64,000 nucleotides of DNA from Paraburkholderia phenazinium (GTDB taxonomy: Bacteria > Pseudomonadota > Gammaproteobacteria > Burkholderiales > Burkholderiaceae): assembly GCF_900100735.1 (NCBI RefSeq), contig NZ_FNCJ01000002.1, positions 558,001-622,000 on the forward strand, given 5' to 3'. The position numbers were made by a program, and so were the translations under genes. Numbering within the stretch: position 1 is the first letter of the stretch; every line of letters begins with the position of its first letter. This document shows, in pieces, positions 1 to 8,393 of the stretch. A model generated the notes under the pieces. The model saw only the letters and a program-made list of their open reading frames with translations, did no database searches and was not told the origin of the DNA.

Positions 1-235
1 GCCCTCGCTGCTCGGCGAGGATGCGAGCGAACTGTATGCAAAGAATCAGTACAACCTGCTCGCGTTGATCATGAAAAACAACATCATCGAGATCGACTGG
101 AGCGACGAAGTCCTCGCCAAAACGGTGCTCACCCACGCGGGCGAGAACAAGGCTGAGGCGAGCGACGAGGCGGCAAAGCCTGTCGTTGCGGCGAAAAAGC
201 CGCCCGCGAAAGCCGCACCGGTTGCACCGGCATGA
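1..235 (+). CDS. pntAA: NAD(P) transhydrogenase alpha subunit, part 1 (PntAA), 3' end only
   Basis: Last 77 codons of a gene that begins before the window. The visible part reads through an NQYNLLALIMKN segment and IIEIDWSDEVLAKTVLTHAGE, then an Ala/Lys/Pro-rich tail ending at TGA 233-235. This is the end of the NAD(H)-binding domain I, which in the three-subunit form of the enzyme is a separate soluble cytoplasmic protein. The identity rests partly on the following pntAB and pntB genes, which are unmistakable. The low-complexity tail probably replaces the linker that joins the two alpha parts in the fused E. coli PntA. The gap to pntAB is 61 bases. Confidence 0.85.
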   Translation, partial: PSLLGEDASELYAKNQYNLLALIMKNNIIEIDWSDEVLAKTVLTHAGENKAEASDEAAKPVVAAKKPPAKAAPVAPA

Positions 236-296
236 ACTGCGGCATAAGCACCGGTATCAGCACCGGCACGAACACGCTCCGACCAAGGACATAGAG

Positions 297-668
297 ATGG
301 ACTTCCAGATCAGCATTTCCGGCTTCGTCGCGATTTACATCTTCATGCTGGCCGCTTTTGCCGGCTGGGTGATCATCGGACACGTGCCGGCCATCCTGCA
401 TACGCCGCTCATGTCGGGTTCGAATTTCGTGCACGGCATTGTCGTGGTGGGCGGCATCTATGCGCTGCTCAACGCGAGTACGGTACAGGAGCAGGTGATC
501 GGCTTCTTTGCTGTGCTTCTCGGTGCGGGAAATGCCGCAGGCGGTTATGCCGTCACCGACCGCATGCTCGCCATGTTCAAGACCAGCGGCCACCCCGCCG
601 GACACGGCGCACACGGTGCACACAGCAAGTCCGGCACCGTGAAGTCCATCCACGTGAAGAAGCATTGA
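297..668 (+). CDS. pntAB: NAD(P) transhydrogenase alpha subunit, part 2 (PntAB)
   Basis: Small membrane part of the proton-translocating transhydrogenase, 123 aa. After a short amino end come about three hydrophobic segments: residues 8-30, 44-60 (HGIVVVGGIYALLNA) and 66-84. The charged His/Gly/Lys-rich tail is not part of the family core. The frame is open upstream to 186, but that part would encode an Arg/His-rich stretch of no known relation. The ATG at 297 gives the standard MDFQISISGFVAIYIF start and is preferred. It lies 10 bases before pntB and must work with pntAA and pntB as one complex in the inner membrane. Confidence 0.93.
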   Translation: MDFQISISGFVAIYIFMLAAFAGWVIIGHVPAILHTPLMSGSNFVHGIVVVGGIYALLNASTVQEQVIGFFAVLLGAGNAAGGYAVTDRMLAMFKTSGHPAGHGAHGAHSKSGTVKSIHVKKH

Positions 669-678
669 GGACGCCGCC

Positions 679-2130
679 ATGTTGACCCTGATCCCCCAAC
701 TCGGCATCGGCGCGGTCGATCTCGCTGCTGCCTTTCTATTCCTGTATGGCCTGCACCGCATGTCGTCGCCGGTGACGGCGCCTTCCGGCATTTTCGTCGC
801 CGGCATCGGCATGGCCGTGGCCGTGCTCGCGAGCTTCCTGTACGCCTTCGATGTCGGCGCGGCGGCCCGGCCCAACCTGCCGGTCAACCTGGGCCTCGCC
901 GTCGTTGCTTTGGCGCTGGGAGGCGGGGTGGCCTGGTGGGGCGGCCGCAAGGTGGCGATGACCGCCATGCCGCAGATGGTGGCCATATACAACGGCATGG
1001 GCGGCGGCGCGGCCGGCGCGATTGCCGCGGTGGAACTGTTCGGCAACAAGGCGCAAGGCGCGACCGCGCTGATCATGACCTTGCTGGGCGCGCTGATCGG
1101 CGCGGTATCCCTGTCGGGCTCGCTGATCGCCTGGGCCAAGCTCGATGGGGTCATCAACAAACCGGTACGAGTGAAAGGGCGGCAGATTTTCAATGGGCTC
1201 GTGCTATTGGCTACCTTCGTGGTCGGCGCCTATATCGTCGTTGCAAGCGTGGACAATTCAGCGCTGATATTGGCGATGCCGACCTGGATCTACCTGTTCT
1301 TCGGCTGCGCCCTCGCACTCGGCATCCTGATGACGCTGCCAATCGGCGGCGCCGATATGCCGGTGGTGATCTCGATCTTTAACGCCTTTACCGGCCTCGC
1401 GGTCGGCATTGAGGGCTATGTGTTGCAGAACCCCGCACTGATGATTGCCGGCATGGTGGTCGGCGCAGCCGGCATGTTGCTGACGCTGCTGATGGCCAAG
1501 GCCATGAACCGTTCCGTGAGCAATGTGATCTTCACCAACTTCGGCGAGGTCGCTACGCGCAAGCAGAGCAAGATCAAGGGCAGCCTGAAGCCGACCCAGC
1601 CAGGCGACGCAGGCATCGCGATGCGCTATGCGGCCTCGGTGATCATCGTCCCGGGTTACGGCCTCGCGGTCTCGCAGGGTCAAGGCAAGCTATACGAATT
1701 CGTCAAGCTGCTGCAGACGGGCGGCGTATCGGTGAAGTTTGCGGTTCACCCGGTGGCCGGCCGCATGCCGGGCCAGATGGACGTGCTATTGGCCGAGGCA
1801 GGTGTGCCTTACGACATGATCTTCCAGCTCGAAGACATCAACGACCAGTTCGCTACTACCGATGTGGCGCTCGTGATCGGCGCCAACGACGTCGTGAACC
1901 CGGCCGCGCGTACCGACAAATCGTCGGCCATTTACGGCATGCCGATTCTCAACGCCGACCACGCCAGGCAGGTGTACGTGATCAAGCGTGGTGAAGGCAA
2001 GGGCTACGCCGGCATCGTCAACGAACTCTTCTACGCAGACAACTGCAACATGGTCTATGGCGACGCCCAGACCGTGCTCATCAAGATGAGCGAAGCGGTC
2101 AGAGGGCTCGGATTGCCCGCTGTGGCCTAG
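679..2130 (+). CDS. pntB: NAD(P) transhydrogenase beta subunit (PntB)
   Basis: Beta subunit, 483 aa, normal length. The first 270 or so residues are strongly hydrophobic (membrane domain II). The carboxy-terminal domain III binds NADP(H); it shows the VPGYGLAVSQGQ nucleotide-binding loop near residue 324 and the ADNCNMVYGDA segment near 456. The enzyme uses proton motive force to drive NADH + NADP+ to NAD+ + NADPH. It is followed after 33 bases by an alcohol dehydrogenase and then hydrogenase genes, so its likely role here is to convert NADH made by those enzymes into NADPH. The start is fixed by the close pntAB stop and an AGGA-like site (gaggacgcc) just upstream. Confidence 0.96.
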   Translation: MLTLIPQLGIGAVDLAAAFLFLYGLHRMSSPVTAPSGIFVAGIGMAVAVLASFLYAFDVGAAARPNLPVNLGLAVVALALGGGVAWWGGRKVAMTAMPQMVAIYNGMGGGAAGAIAAVELFGNKAQGATALIMTLLGALIGAVSLSGSLIAWAKLDGVINKPVRVKGRQIFNGLVLLATFVVGAYIVVASVDNSALILAMPTWIYLFFGCALALGILMTLPIGGADMPVVISIFNAFTGLAVGIEGYVLQNPALMIAGMVVGAAGMLLTLLMAKAMNRSVSNVIFTNFGEVATRKQSKIKGSLKPTQPGDAGIAMRYAASVIIVPGYGLAVSQGQGKLYEFVKLLQTGGVSVKFAVHPVAGRMPGQMDVLLAEAGVPYDMIFQLEDINDQFATTDVALVIGANDVVNPAARTDKSSAIYGMPILNADHARQVYVIKRGEGKGYAGIVNELFYADNCNMVYGDAQTVLIKMSEAVRGLGLPAVA

Positions 2131-2163
2131 TACGCTGAACCCATCGCAACCGAGGAACAAACC

Positions 2164-3198
2164 ATGACGTCCAAAATGCAAGCTGCGGTAGTCGAACAGT
2201 TCGGCAAGCCGTTAGTGATAAAGGAACTGGATATTCCCGAGCCCGGCCCCGGCCAGATCCTGGTCAAGACCGAAGCGTGCGGCGTATGCCACACCGATCT
2301 GCATGCCGCAAATGGTGACTGGCCGCTAAAGCCTACCTTGCCGTTTACGCCGGGCCATGAGGGCATTGGTATCGTCACCGCCCTCGGCGCGGGTGTCACG
2401 GCCGTGAAGGAGGGCGACCGTGTCGGTGTGCCATGGCTCTATTCCGCTTGCGGACATTGCGAGTTTTGCCTCGCAGCGCGCGAGCCGGTGTGTGCCGAAG
2501 CGCAGTTCGGCGGCTATACGAAGAACGGCGGCTTCGCCGAATACATCGTTGCTGACCCGAACTATGTGGCGCATATCCCAGCCCATCTGGCGGCGCGCGA
2601 CGCGGCGCCCCTCATCTGTGCCGGGATCACCTCGTACAAAGGCATCAAGGAGACCCAGGCGCGGCCGGGTGAATGGGTCGTGGTCTCCGGCGTCGGCGGT
2701 CTTGGGCACCTGGGCATTCAATATGCCAAGGCGATGGGCTTGCACGTGTGCGCAGTGGACATCGACGACGGCAAACTAGCACATGCCAAACGCCTGGGCG
2801 CCGATGCCATGGTCAACGCAAAGGACGGCGATCCGATCGCTGCCGTCAGGGAGGTCACCGGGGGCGGCGCGCATGGCGTGCTGATCACGGCGCCGTCGTT
2901 GGGGGCATTCAAGCAAGGAGTGGGGATGACGCGCAAATGCGGTACCTGTGTGCTGGTTGGGTTGCCGCCGGGCGAGTTTCCGACGCCTCTGTTCGACGTC
3001 GTGGCGAACTGCATCACGATTCGCGGTTCGTTCGTCGGCAATCGGCGCGATATGGCCGAAGCGCTTGCCTTCGCCGCTGACGGCAAGGTCAAGGCGGACA
3101 TCGAGCTGCAGCCGCTGTCGGCGATCAACAGTGTGTTCCATCGCCTCGCGCACGGCGATGTCCCGTCGCGCGTGGTCCTCGAGTTCGCTAAGGGTTGA
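2164..3198 (+). CDS. adhP: Zinc-dependent alcohol dehydrogenase (AdhP type)
   Basis: Medium-chain dehydrogenase, 344 aa, expected to interconvert primary alcohols and aldehydes with NAD(H) in the cytoplasm. The catalytic zinc site is in CGVCHTDLHAANGDWP (about residues 40-55). The structural zinc loop CGHCEFCLAAREPVC carries four cysteines near residues 95-110. The Rossmann loop is GVGGLGHLGIQYAKAMG near 178-195, and an Asp at the following strand end (VDIDDGK) favours NAD over NADP. Lengths and motifs match the propanol-preferring AdhP/AdhA group. The gene sits between pntB (33 bases before) and hoxF (15 bases after) on the same strand, an unusual placement that suggests co-expression with hydrogen metabolism. 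The substrate cannot be read from sequence. Confidence 0.93.
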   Translation: MTSKMQAAVVEQFGKPLVIKELDIPEPGPGQILVKTEACGVCHTDLHAANGDWPLKPTLPFTPGHEGIGIVTALGAGVTAVKEGDRVGVPWLYSACGHCEFCLAAREPVCAEAQFGGYTKNGGFAEYIVADPNYVAHIPAHLAARDAAPLICAGITSYKGIKETQARPGEWVVVSGVGGLGHLGIQYAKAMGLHVCAVDIDDGKLAHAKRLGADAMVNAKDGDPIAAVREVTGGGAHGVLITAPSLGAFKQGVGMTRKCGTCVLVGLPPGEFPTPLFDVVANCITIRGSFVGNRRDMAEALAFAADGKVKADIELQPLSAINSVFHRLAHGDVPSRVVLEFAKG

Positions 3199-3213
3199 GA
3201 GGAGGGCGCTATC

Positions 3214-5034
3214 GTGGCTTCCGGACCCGGTCTGGCTCAACTCGCCGACGTTCCCGGCGATGCGATCAACTCGCTGCTGGCGCGGCATCGCGGCAATCCG
3301 CATGCGCTCGTGCAGATTCTACGCGAAGCGCAAGCGCAACACGGCTGGCTGCCGCGCGCCATGTTGGCTGATCTCGCCGACGGGCTGGGTCTGACGTTGG
3401 CTCACGTGGAGGGTGTGGCGACGTTTTATCGCTTCTTTCATACCCGCCCGGTGGGCGAGTACCGGGTGCTGTTTAGCGACAACATCACCGACCGCATGCT
3501 CGGTAACGTGTCGTTGCTGACCGATCTGTGCCAGCGGCTCGGCGTCGAGCGTGGCCAGGTGCGCGCCGACGGCCGCGTCAGCGTGGATTTCTGCTCCTGC
3601 ACCGGTATGTGCGATCAAGGGCCGTCCTTGCTGATCAACCATCATCAGGTCGTCACGCGGCTCGATGCCGCGCGTGTCGCCACACTTGCGGAACTCATCG
3701 AAGCAAGCGTGCCGGTGGCCGACTGGCCGATGGATTGGTCGCGCGTGAACGATCATGTGCGGCGCGCCGATGTCCTCCTCGCCACTTCATTGCATCCGGG
3801 CGAAGCCATCGCGGCCGCTCTGGCGCGTGGCGTACCGGCGCTGTTTGACGAAATGAAGCGCTCGAACCTGCGTGGGCGCGGCGGCGCAGGTTTCGTCACT
3901 GCCATGAAATGGCAACTGTGCCGGGATGCAAAGGGCAGCGAACACTACATGGTGTGCAATGCCGATGAAGGCGAGCCTGGCACCTTCAAGGACCGTGTGT
4001 TGCTGTCACGTCATCCGGACATGGTGTTCGAAGGGATGACGATTGGTGCGCTCGCCATCGGCGCCCGGCACGGCATGCTGTATCTACGCGGCGAGTATCG
4101 CTACTTGCTGGAGCCGTTGCTCGACGCGCTGCAACGCCGGCGCGACGCGCATCTGCTAGGCACGTCGATTCAGGGGCAACCAGGTTTCGATTTCGACATC
4201 GAGATTCACGTGGGCGCCGGTGCCTATGTGTGCGGGGAAGAGTCGTCGCTGATCGAGTCGCTGGAAGGCAAGCGCGGCACACCGCGCATTCGCCCGCCAT
4301 TCCCGGCCGAAAACGGCTACCTCGGACAGCCTACCGCGGTCGATAACGTCGAGACGCTCTGCGCCGCGACGCACATTGCGTTACAGGGCGGCACGTGGTG
4401 GGCCGCTATCGGCACGCCGAAATCCACCGGCACGAGCGTTCATTCGGTGTCGGGAGACTGCGATCGGCCGGGCATCTACGAGTATCCGCTGGGCACCAGC
4501 ATCGATCGCATTCTGGAAGATTGCGGCGCGCACGACACCCAGGCGGTGCAGGTTGGCGGCCCATCTGGCAAGTGCCTCTCTGCCCTCGAGTTCGGCCGTC
4601 GCATCGCGTTCGAAGATGTGCCGACGGCAGGCGCATTCATGGTGTTCGACCGCTCGCGCGATATGTTCGAAGTCGCCCGCAACTACGCGGGCTTTTTCGC
4701 TGAAGAGAGTTGTGGATTTTGCACGCCGTGCCGTGTCGGCACCGCGCTGGTCGTCAAGACCATGGACAAGCTCGCCGCTGGGCGGGGCTCACGGCGCGAC
4801 GTCGAGGTGCTCTCCGGACTCGATAGCCTGATGCACGGCACGACCCATTGCGGCCTGGGCGGCGCGGCCTGCAACGCGTTGCACGACACCATCGTCAAAT
4901 TCCGTCCTGCCTACGAGCGACGCCTGCAGTCGCTGCGGTTCGAGCCGGCCTTCGATCTCGATGCCGAACTGGCGGACGAGCGCCGCCTGACCGGCAGAGA
5001 CGATGCGGCGGCGCATCTGGAGACCCCGTCATGA
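3214..5034 (+). CDS. hoxF: NAD-reducing hydrogenase, diaphorase subunit HoxF
   Basis: Large diaphorase subunit, 606 aa, close to the roughly 600 aa of the Cupriavidus necator protein. Residues 1-150 form a NuoE-like domain; only the second cysteine pair is evident (FCSCTGMCDQGP), the first region reading SDNITDRMLGN without cysteine. Residues 200-470 are the NuoF-like FMN/NADH domain (RGRGGAGFVTAMKW, YMVCNADEGEPGTFKDR, CGEESSLIESLEGKRG). The [4Fe-4S] site is ESCGFCTPCRVGT near 500 with a further Cys in HCGLGG near 545. It passes electrons from the hydrogenase module to NAD+. The start is a GTG preceded by GAGAGGAGG. The stop overlaps the hoxU start by four bases. Confidence 0.95.
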   Translation: MASGPGLAQLADVPGDAINSLLARHRGNPHALVQILREAQAQHGWLPRAMLADLADGLGLTLAHVEGVATFYRFFHTRPVGEYRVLFSDNITDRMLGNVSLLTDLCQRLGVERGQVRADGRVSVDFCSCTGMCDQGPSLLINHHQVVTRLDAARVATLAELIEASVPVADWPMDWSRVNDHVRRADVLLATSLHPGEAIAAALARGVPALFDEMKRSNLRGRGGAGFVTAMKWQLCRDAKGSEHYMVCNADEGEPGTFKDRVLLSRHPDMVFEGMTIGALAIGARHGMLYLRGEYRYLLEPLLDALQRRRDAHLLGTSIQGQPGFDFDIEIHVGAGAYVCGEESSLIESLEGKRGTPRIRPPFPAENGYLGQPTAVDNVETLCAATHIALQGGTWWAAIGTPKSTGTSVHSVSGDCDRPGIYEYPLGTSIDRILEDCGAHDTQAVQVGGPSGKCLSALEFGRRIAFEDVPTAGAFMVFDRSRDMFEVARNYAGFFAEESCGFCTPCRVGTALVVKTMDKLAAGRGSRRDVEVLSGLDSLMHGTTHCGLGGAACNALHDTIVKFRPAYERRLQSLRFEPAFDLDAELADERRLTGRDDAAAHLETPS

Positions 5035-5762
5035 ATGCTCTCGCCAAACCTGCCGCTGCCCCTGTCACTTTCTCGCTCGACGGTGAAGAGGTGCCATTCG
5101 AGCCGGGCGAAACGATTCTGCAGGCGGCGCGGCGCGCGGGGCGCTATATCCCGCACCTGTGCTGGCATCCGGACTTTCATCCGCAGGGTTCCTGCCGCGT
5201 GTGCACCGTAAAGGTCAAGGGCCGCCCCGGCTCGGCCTGTACTCTGCAGGCTGCCGCGGGCGAAGTGGTCGAAAGCAACACGGATGAGCTCAATGCCGAG
5301 CGCAAGATGCTGTTGCAGATGCTGTTTGTCGAAGGCAATCACTTTTGCCCGTCCTGCGAAAAGAGCGGCAACTGTCTGCTGCAAGCCACGGCCTACGAGA
5401 TGAACATGGAGGACGTGCTGTTCGACGAGTTCTACCCGCGCCGCCCAGTCGACGCGAGTCATGCCGACCTCCTGATCGATTTCAACCGCTGCATTCTGTG
5501 CGAACTGTGCGTGCGGGCGAGTCATGACATTGATGGCAAGGATGTTTTCGCCATCGCCGGACACGGCATCGGCACCCATCTGGTGGTCAACAGCATGAGC
5601 GGCCAGCTAGCCGATACCACCATGGAGCTCACCGACCGCGCCGCCAGTATCTGCCCGGTGGGCGCGATCCTGCCCAAGCGGCGCGGCTTCGCGATCCCGA
5701 TCGGGGAGCGCCGCTACGACCCGCACACGGCCGCCGATCCCGACACGCAGGAGGCCTCATGA
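5031..5762 (+). CDS. hoxU: NAD-reducing hydrogenase, diaphorase subunit HoxU
   Basis: Iron-sulfur subunit, 243 aa, that wires the diaphorase to the hydrogenase module. An amino-terminal [2Fe-2S] ferredoxin-like domain has the cysteine set in HLCWHPDFHPQGSCRVCTV. The NuoG-type His/Cys site is in HFCPSCEKSGNC. Further cysteines lie in CILCELC and ASICPVGAI. The reading frame is open further upstream inside hoxF, but the ATG at 5031 overlaps the hoxF stop as ATGA and gives the normal length. The stop overlaps hoxY in the same way, so hoxF-U-Y are translationally coupled. Confidence 0.95.
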   Translation: MNALAKPAAAPVTFSLDGEEVPFEPGETILQAARRAGRYIPHLCWHPDFHPQGSCRVCTVKVKGRPGSACTLQAAAGEVVESNTDELNAERKMLLQMLFVEGNHFCPSCEKSGNCLLQATAYEMNMEDVLFDEFYPRRPVDASHADLLIDFNRCILCELCVRASHDIDGKDVFAIAGHGIGTHLVVNSMSGQLADTTMELTDRAASICPVGAILPKRRGFAIPIGERRYDPHTAADPDTQEAS

Positions 5763-6334
5763 GCACGCTCACGAGCGTCGACGCCAGCCATCAGCCGCGC
5801 AAGTGGAAGGTGGCTACGGTGTCGCTGGCGGGTTGCTTTGGCTGCCACACTTCCTTCCTCGACATCGACGAGCGCCTGCTTGAACTGATCGAGCACATCG
5901 AATTCGACCGCTCGCCGCTCACGGACATCAAGGAAGTCGGCCGGTGCGATCTCGGTTTGATCGAAGGCGGTGTATGCAATTCCGAGAACGTGCTGGTGCT
6001 GCGCGCCTTTCGCGCCCGCTGCAAGACGCTGGTGGCGATGGGGGCGTGCGCCATCAATGGCGGCCTGCCGGCCGAGCGCAACCGCTTCGATCTCGCGGAC
6101 GTGCTCAATGAGGTCTACCACGATCGTCCTGGTTTGAGCGAAGGCAGTGCGATTCCGAACGATCCCGAACTGCCGCTCTTGCTCCGGCAGGTGCGCCCGA
6201 TTCACGCGGTAGTGCATGTGGACTACTTCCTGCCCGGTTGCCCGCCCTCGGCGGATGCCTTCTGGAGCTTTCTGAACGACCTGATGGCCGGGCGCACGCC
6301 GCACCTGAGCCACGCACTCATGCACTACGACTGA
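5759..6334 (+). CDS. hoxY: NAD-reducing hydrogenase small subunit HoxY
   Basis: Small subunit of a group 3d soluble [NiFe] hydrogenase, 191 aa. It carries the proximal [4Fe-4S] cluster: LAGCFGCHTSFLD near residues 24-36, GVCN near 77, the GACAINGG stretch near 100 and LPGCPPSAD near 160. There is no Tat signal or membrane anchor, which fits the cytoplasmic NAD-linked type rather than a periplasmic uptake enzyme. It pairs with HoxH, whose gene starts 20 bases downstream. Confidence 0.95.
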   Translation: MSTLTSVDASHQPRKWKVATVSLAGCFGCHTSFLDIDERLLELIEHIEFDRSPLTDIKEVGRCDLGLIEGGVCNSENVLVLRAFRARCKTLVAMGACAINGGLPAERNRFDLADVLNEVYHDRPGLSEGSAIPNDPELPLLLRQVRPIHAVVHVDYFLPGCPPSADAFWSFLNDLMAGRTPHLSHALMHYD

Positions 6335-6354
6335 GCGCCGGAGACTAAACCGCC

Positions 6355-7869
6355 ATGAGCTTCGACCTCGAGACCGCCGCCAACCCAACAGGCCTGCGCC
6401 GGATAGCCATCGACCCGGTATCGCGCGTCGAAGGCCACGGCAAGGTGACGATCCTGCTCGACGACCAGCAGCATGTGCAGCAGGTGCGGCTCCATATCGT
6501 CGAATTTCGTGGCTTCGAGAAGTTCATCGAAGGCCGCCCCTACTGGGAAGTCCCGGTGATGGTGCAGCGTCTGTGCGGGATCTGCCCGGTGTCGCATCAA
6601 CTGGCGGCATGCAAGGCGCTGGACCTTGTGGTCGGCGCGCGGCCCATCACTCGCAGTGCCGAGAAGATCCGCAGGCTGATGCACTACGGCCAGGTGATGC
6701 AATCGCATGCGCTGCATTTCTTCTATCTGGCGTCGCCCGACCTGCTGTTCGGGTTCGATTCGGATGTGAACCTGCGCAATATTGTGGGCGTGGTGCAGGC
6801 GCATCCCGACATTGCCAGAAAAGGCATTCTGTTGCGCAAGTTCGGTCAGGAACTGATTCGCGTCACTTCGGGCAAACGCATCCACGGCACCGGCTCGGTA
6901 CCGGGCGGGATGAACAAGCATGTCAGCCGGGCGGATCGCGACATGCTCTACCGGGACGTCGATCAAATGATCGCGTGGGCGAGCGAAGCGGTGGACGTCG
7001 CCAAGCAGTTGCACGCGCAAAACCGCACACTGTATGACAGTTTCGGTAGCTTCCGCTCGAATATGCTGTCGCTGGTGCGCGCGGACGGCGCGATGGATCT
7101 CTACGATGGCGTGTTGCGCGCTCGCGATGCCGACGGGCAGATCATCTTCGACGGCGTCAACGACCAGCGCTACATGGACCTGATCGAGGAAGAAACGCGT
7201 TCCTGGACCTACATGAAGTTTCCGCATCTGCGCAGTCTGGGCCGCGATACTGGCTGGTATCGCGTCGGGCCGCTTGCACGAGTGCAGAACTGCGACTTCA
7301 TCCCGAGCCCTCTGGCCGAGGCGCAGCGCAAGGAATTCATCGACTGGGGTAAAGGCGCTCCGGTTCATGCGACGCTCGCTTATCACTGGGCTCGCATGAT
7401 CGAGGTGCTTCATACCGTGGAGGTGATCAGGGATCTGCTGGACGATCCGGACATCCTGCAAGGCGAGTTGATGGCCGGTGGCGAGCGTCAGGGCGGGGGC
7501 GTAGGCATCATCGAAGCGCCACGCGGCACGCTGATTCACGAGTACCGTGTGGGTGCCGACGATCTCGTCGCGATGTGCAATCTGATCGTCTCCACAACGC
7601 ACAACAACCAGGCCATGAACGAGGCGGTGCGCTCGGTGGCGCGTGAGTATCTGGACGGCAAGGAACTGACCGAAGGCTTGCTCAATCGCATCGAAGTCGC
7701 CATTCGTGCTTTCGATCCATGCCTGTCATGCGCCACCCATGCATTGGGGCGCATGCCCCTGGACGTGGTGCTGCTGGGCGCCCACGGCGAGCCGCTCGAC
7801 CATGTCACGAAGTCGTACGGCGGCGAAGTCGTGCATCAGTTGGCGGCATCCACGGGCCTTCGCGCATGA
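6355..7869 (+). CDS. hoxH: NAD-reducing hydrogenase large subunit HoxH
   Basis: Catalytic subunit, 504 aa, with the Ni-Fe site ligands in RLCGICPVSH (about residues 71-80) and DPCLSCATH (residues 454-462). RVEGHGKVTI near the start is also typical. Maturation requires nickel insertion and cleavage after His462. The peptide removed here would be 42 residues, longer than the 24 residues known for C. necator HoxH, and it is not obviously related to it. The ATG has an upstream GGAG (gccggagactaaaccgcc). The stop overlaps the start of the protease gene by four bases, in agreement with its role in maturing this subunit. The hyp maturation genes are not in the window. Confidence 0.96.
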   Translation: MSFDLETAANPTGLRRIAIDPVSRVEGHGKVTILLDDQQHVQQVRLHIVEFRGFEKFIEGRPYWEVPVMVQRLCGICPVSHQLAACKALDLVVGARPITRSAEKIRRLMHYGQVMQSHALHFFYLASPDLLFGFDSDVNLRNIVGVVQAHPDIARKGILLRKFGQELIRVTSGKRIHGTGSVPGGMNKHVSRADRDMLYRDVDQMIAWASEAVDVAKQLHAQNRTLYDSFGSFRSNMLSLVRADGAMDLYDGVLRARDADGQIIFDGVNDQRYMDLIEEETRSWTYMKFPHLRSLGRDTGWYRVGPLARVQNCDFIPSPLAEAQRKEFIDWGKGAPVHATLAYHWARMIEVLHTVEVIRDLLDDPDILQGELMAGGERQGGGVGIIEAPRGTLIHEYRVGADDLVAMCNLIVSTTHNNQAMNEAVRSVAREYLDGKELTEGLLNRIEVAIRAFDPCLSCATHALGRMPLDVVLLGAHGEPLDHVTKSYGGEVVHQLAASTGLRA

Positions 7870-8333
7870 GCGCCCCGCTGCTCGTGTTCGGATGGGGCAA
7901 CCTGAGCCGCGGCGACGACGCGCTCGGCGCCTTGTTCGTCCAGCAGCTAAGCACGCTGTCCGGGGCTGCAACCGGCATCCGGGTCGATTTTCTGGAGGAC
8001 TATCAGCTACAGATCGAGCACGCACTCGACCTCGTGTCTCGCGAGCATGTGCTGTTCGTCGACGCCAGCCTCAGTTGCGCGGCCCCTTTTGAGGCGACCT
8101 CGCTGCGCGCATCGCGCGACGCCAGCTTTACGACTCACGCTATCTCGCCGGCGTCGGTGATGCAGGTATACCGCGAGCTTTACCGCGCTGAGCCTCCGCC
8201 ATGTACGCTGCTGGCAATCCGTGGCATGCGTTTCGAACTGGGGGAGCCGCCAGGACGCGAAGCGCTCGAACATCTGGCGCAGGCGCTGGCGTGGGGGCAG
8301 GGCTGGTTGACAGCGCCTGGTTCGAGGCAGTAG
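7866..8333 (+). CDS. hoxW: Hydrogenase maturation endopeptidase (HoxW/HycI type)
   Basis: Protease of 155 aa that removes the carboxy-terminal peptide of HoxH once nickel is in place. The family signature is clear at the amino end: FGWGNLSRGDDALGALF, with the GN and the acidic residue that ligates the nickel of the substrate. The frame is open upstream inside hoxH, but the ATG at 7866 overlaps the hoxH stop (ATGA) and is the natural start. It is the last gene of the block; the next gene runs in the opposite direction. The hoxW symbol is chosen from the position next to hoxH rather than from a sequence comparison. Confidence 0.9.
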   Translation: MSAPLLVFGWGNLSRGDDALGALFVQQLSTLSGAATGIRVDFLEDYQLQIEHALDLVSREHVLFVDASLSCAAPFEATSLRASRDASFTTHAISPASVMQVYRELYRAEPPPCTLLAIRGMRFELGEPPGREALEHLAQALAWGQGWLTAPGSRQ

Positions 8334-8393
8334 CTGGGGGGGTATAACGCACTGCGCGGCACTGCGCCGCCAAGCGCGGCAAGCGTTGCGACT

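Noticed and set aside
129..1193. Long minus-strand frame of 354 codons opposite pntAB and pntB
   Set aside because: It is fully antisense to well-supported transhydrogenase genes, with Ala/Pro/Thr/Arg-rich composition typical of GC-rich shadow frames.
6325..7602. Minus-strand frame of 425 codons opposite hoxH
   Set aside because: Antisense shadow of hoxH, which carries both nickel-site motifs.
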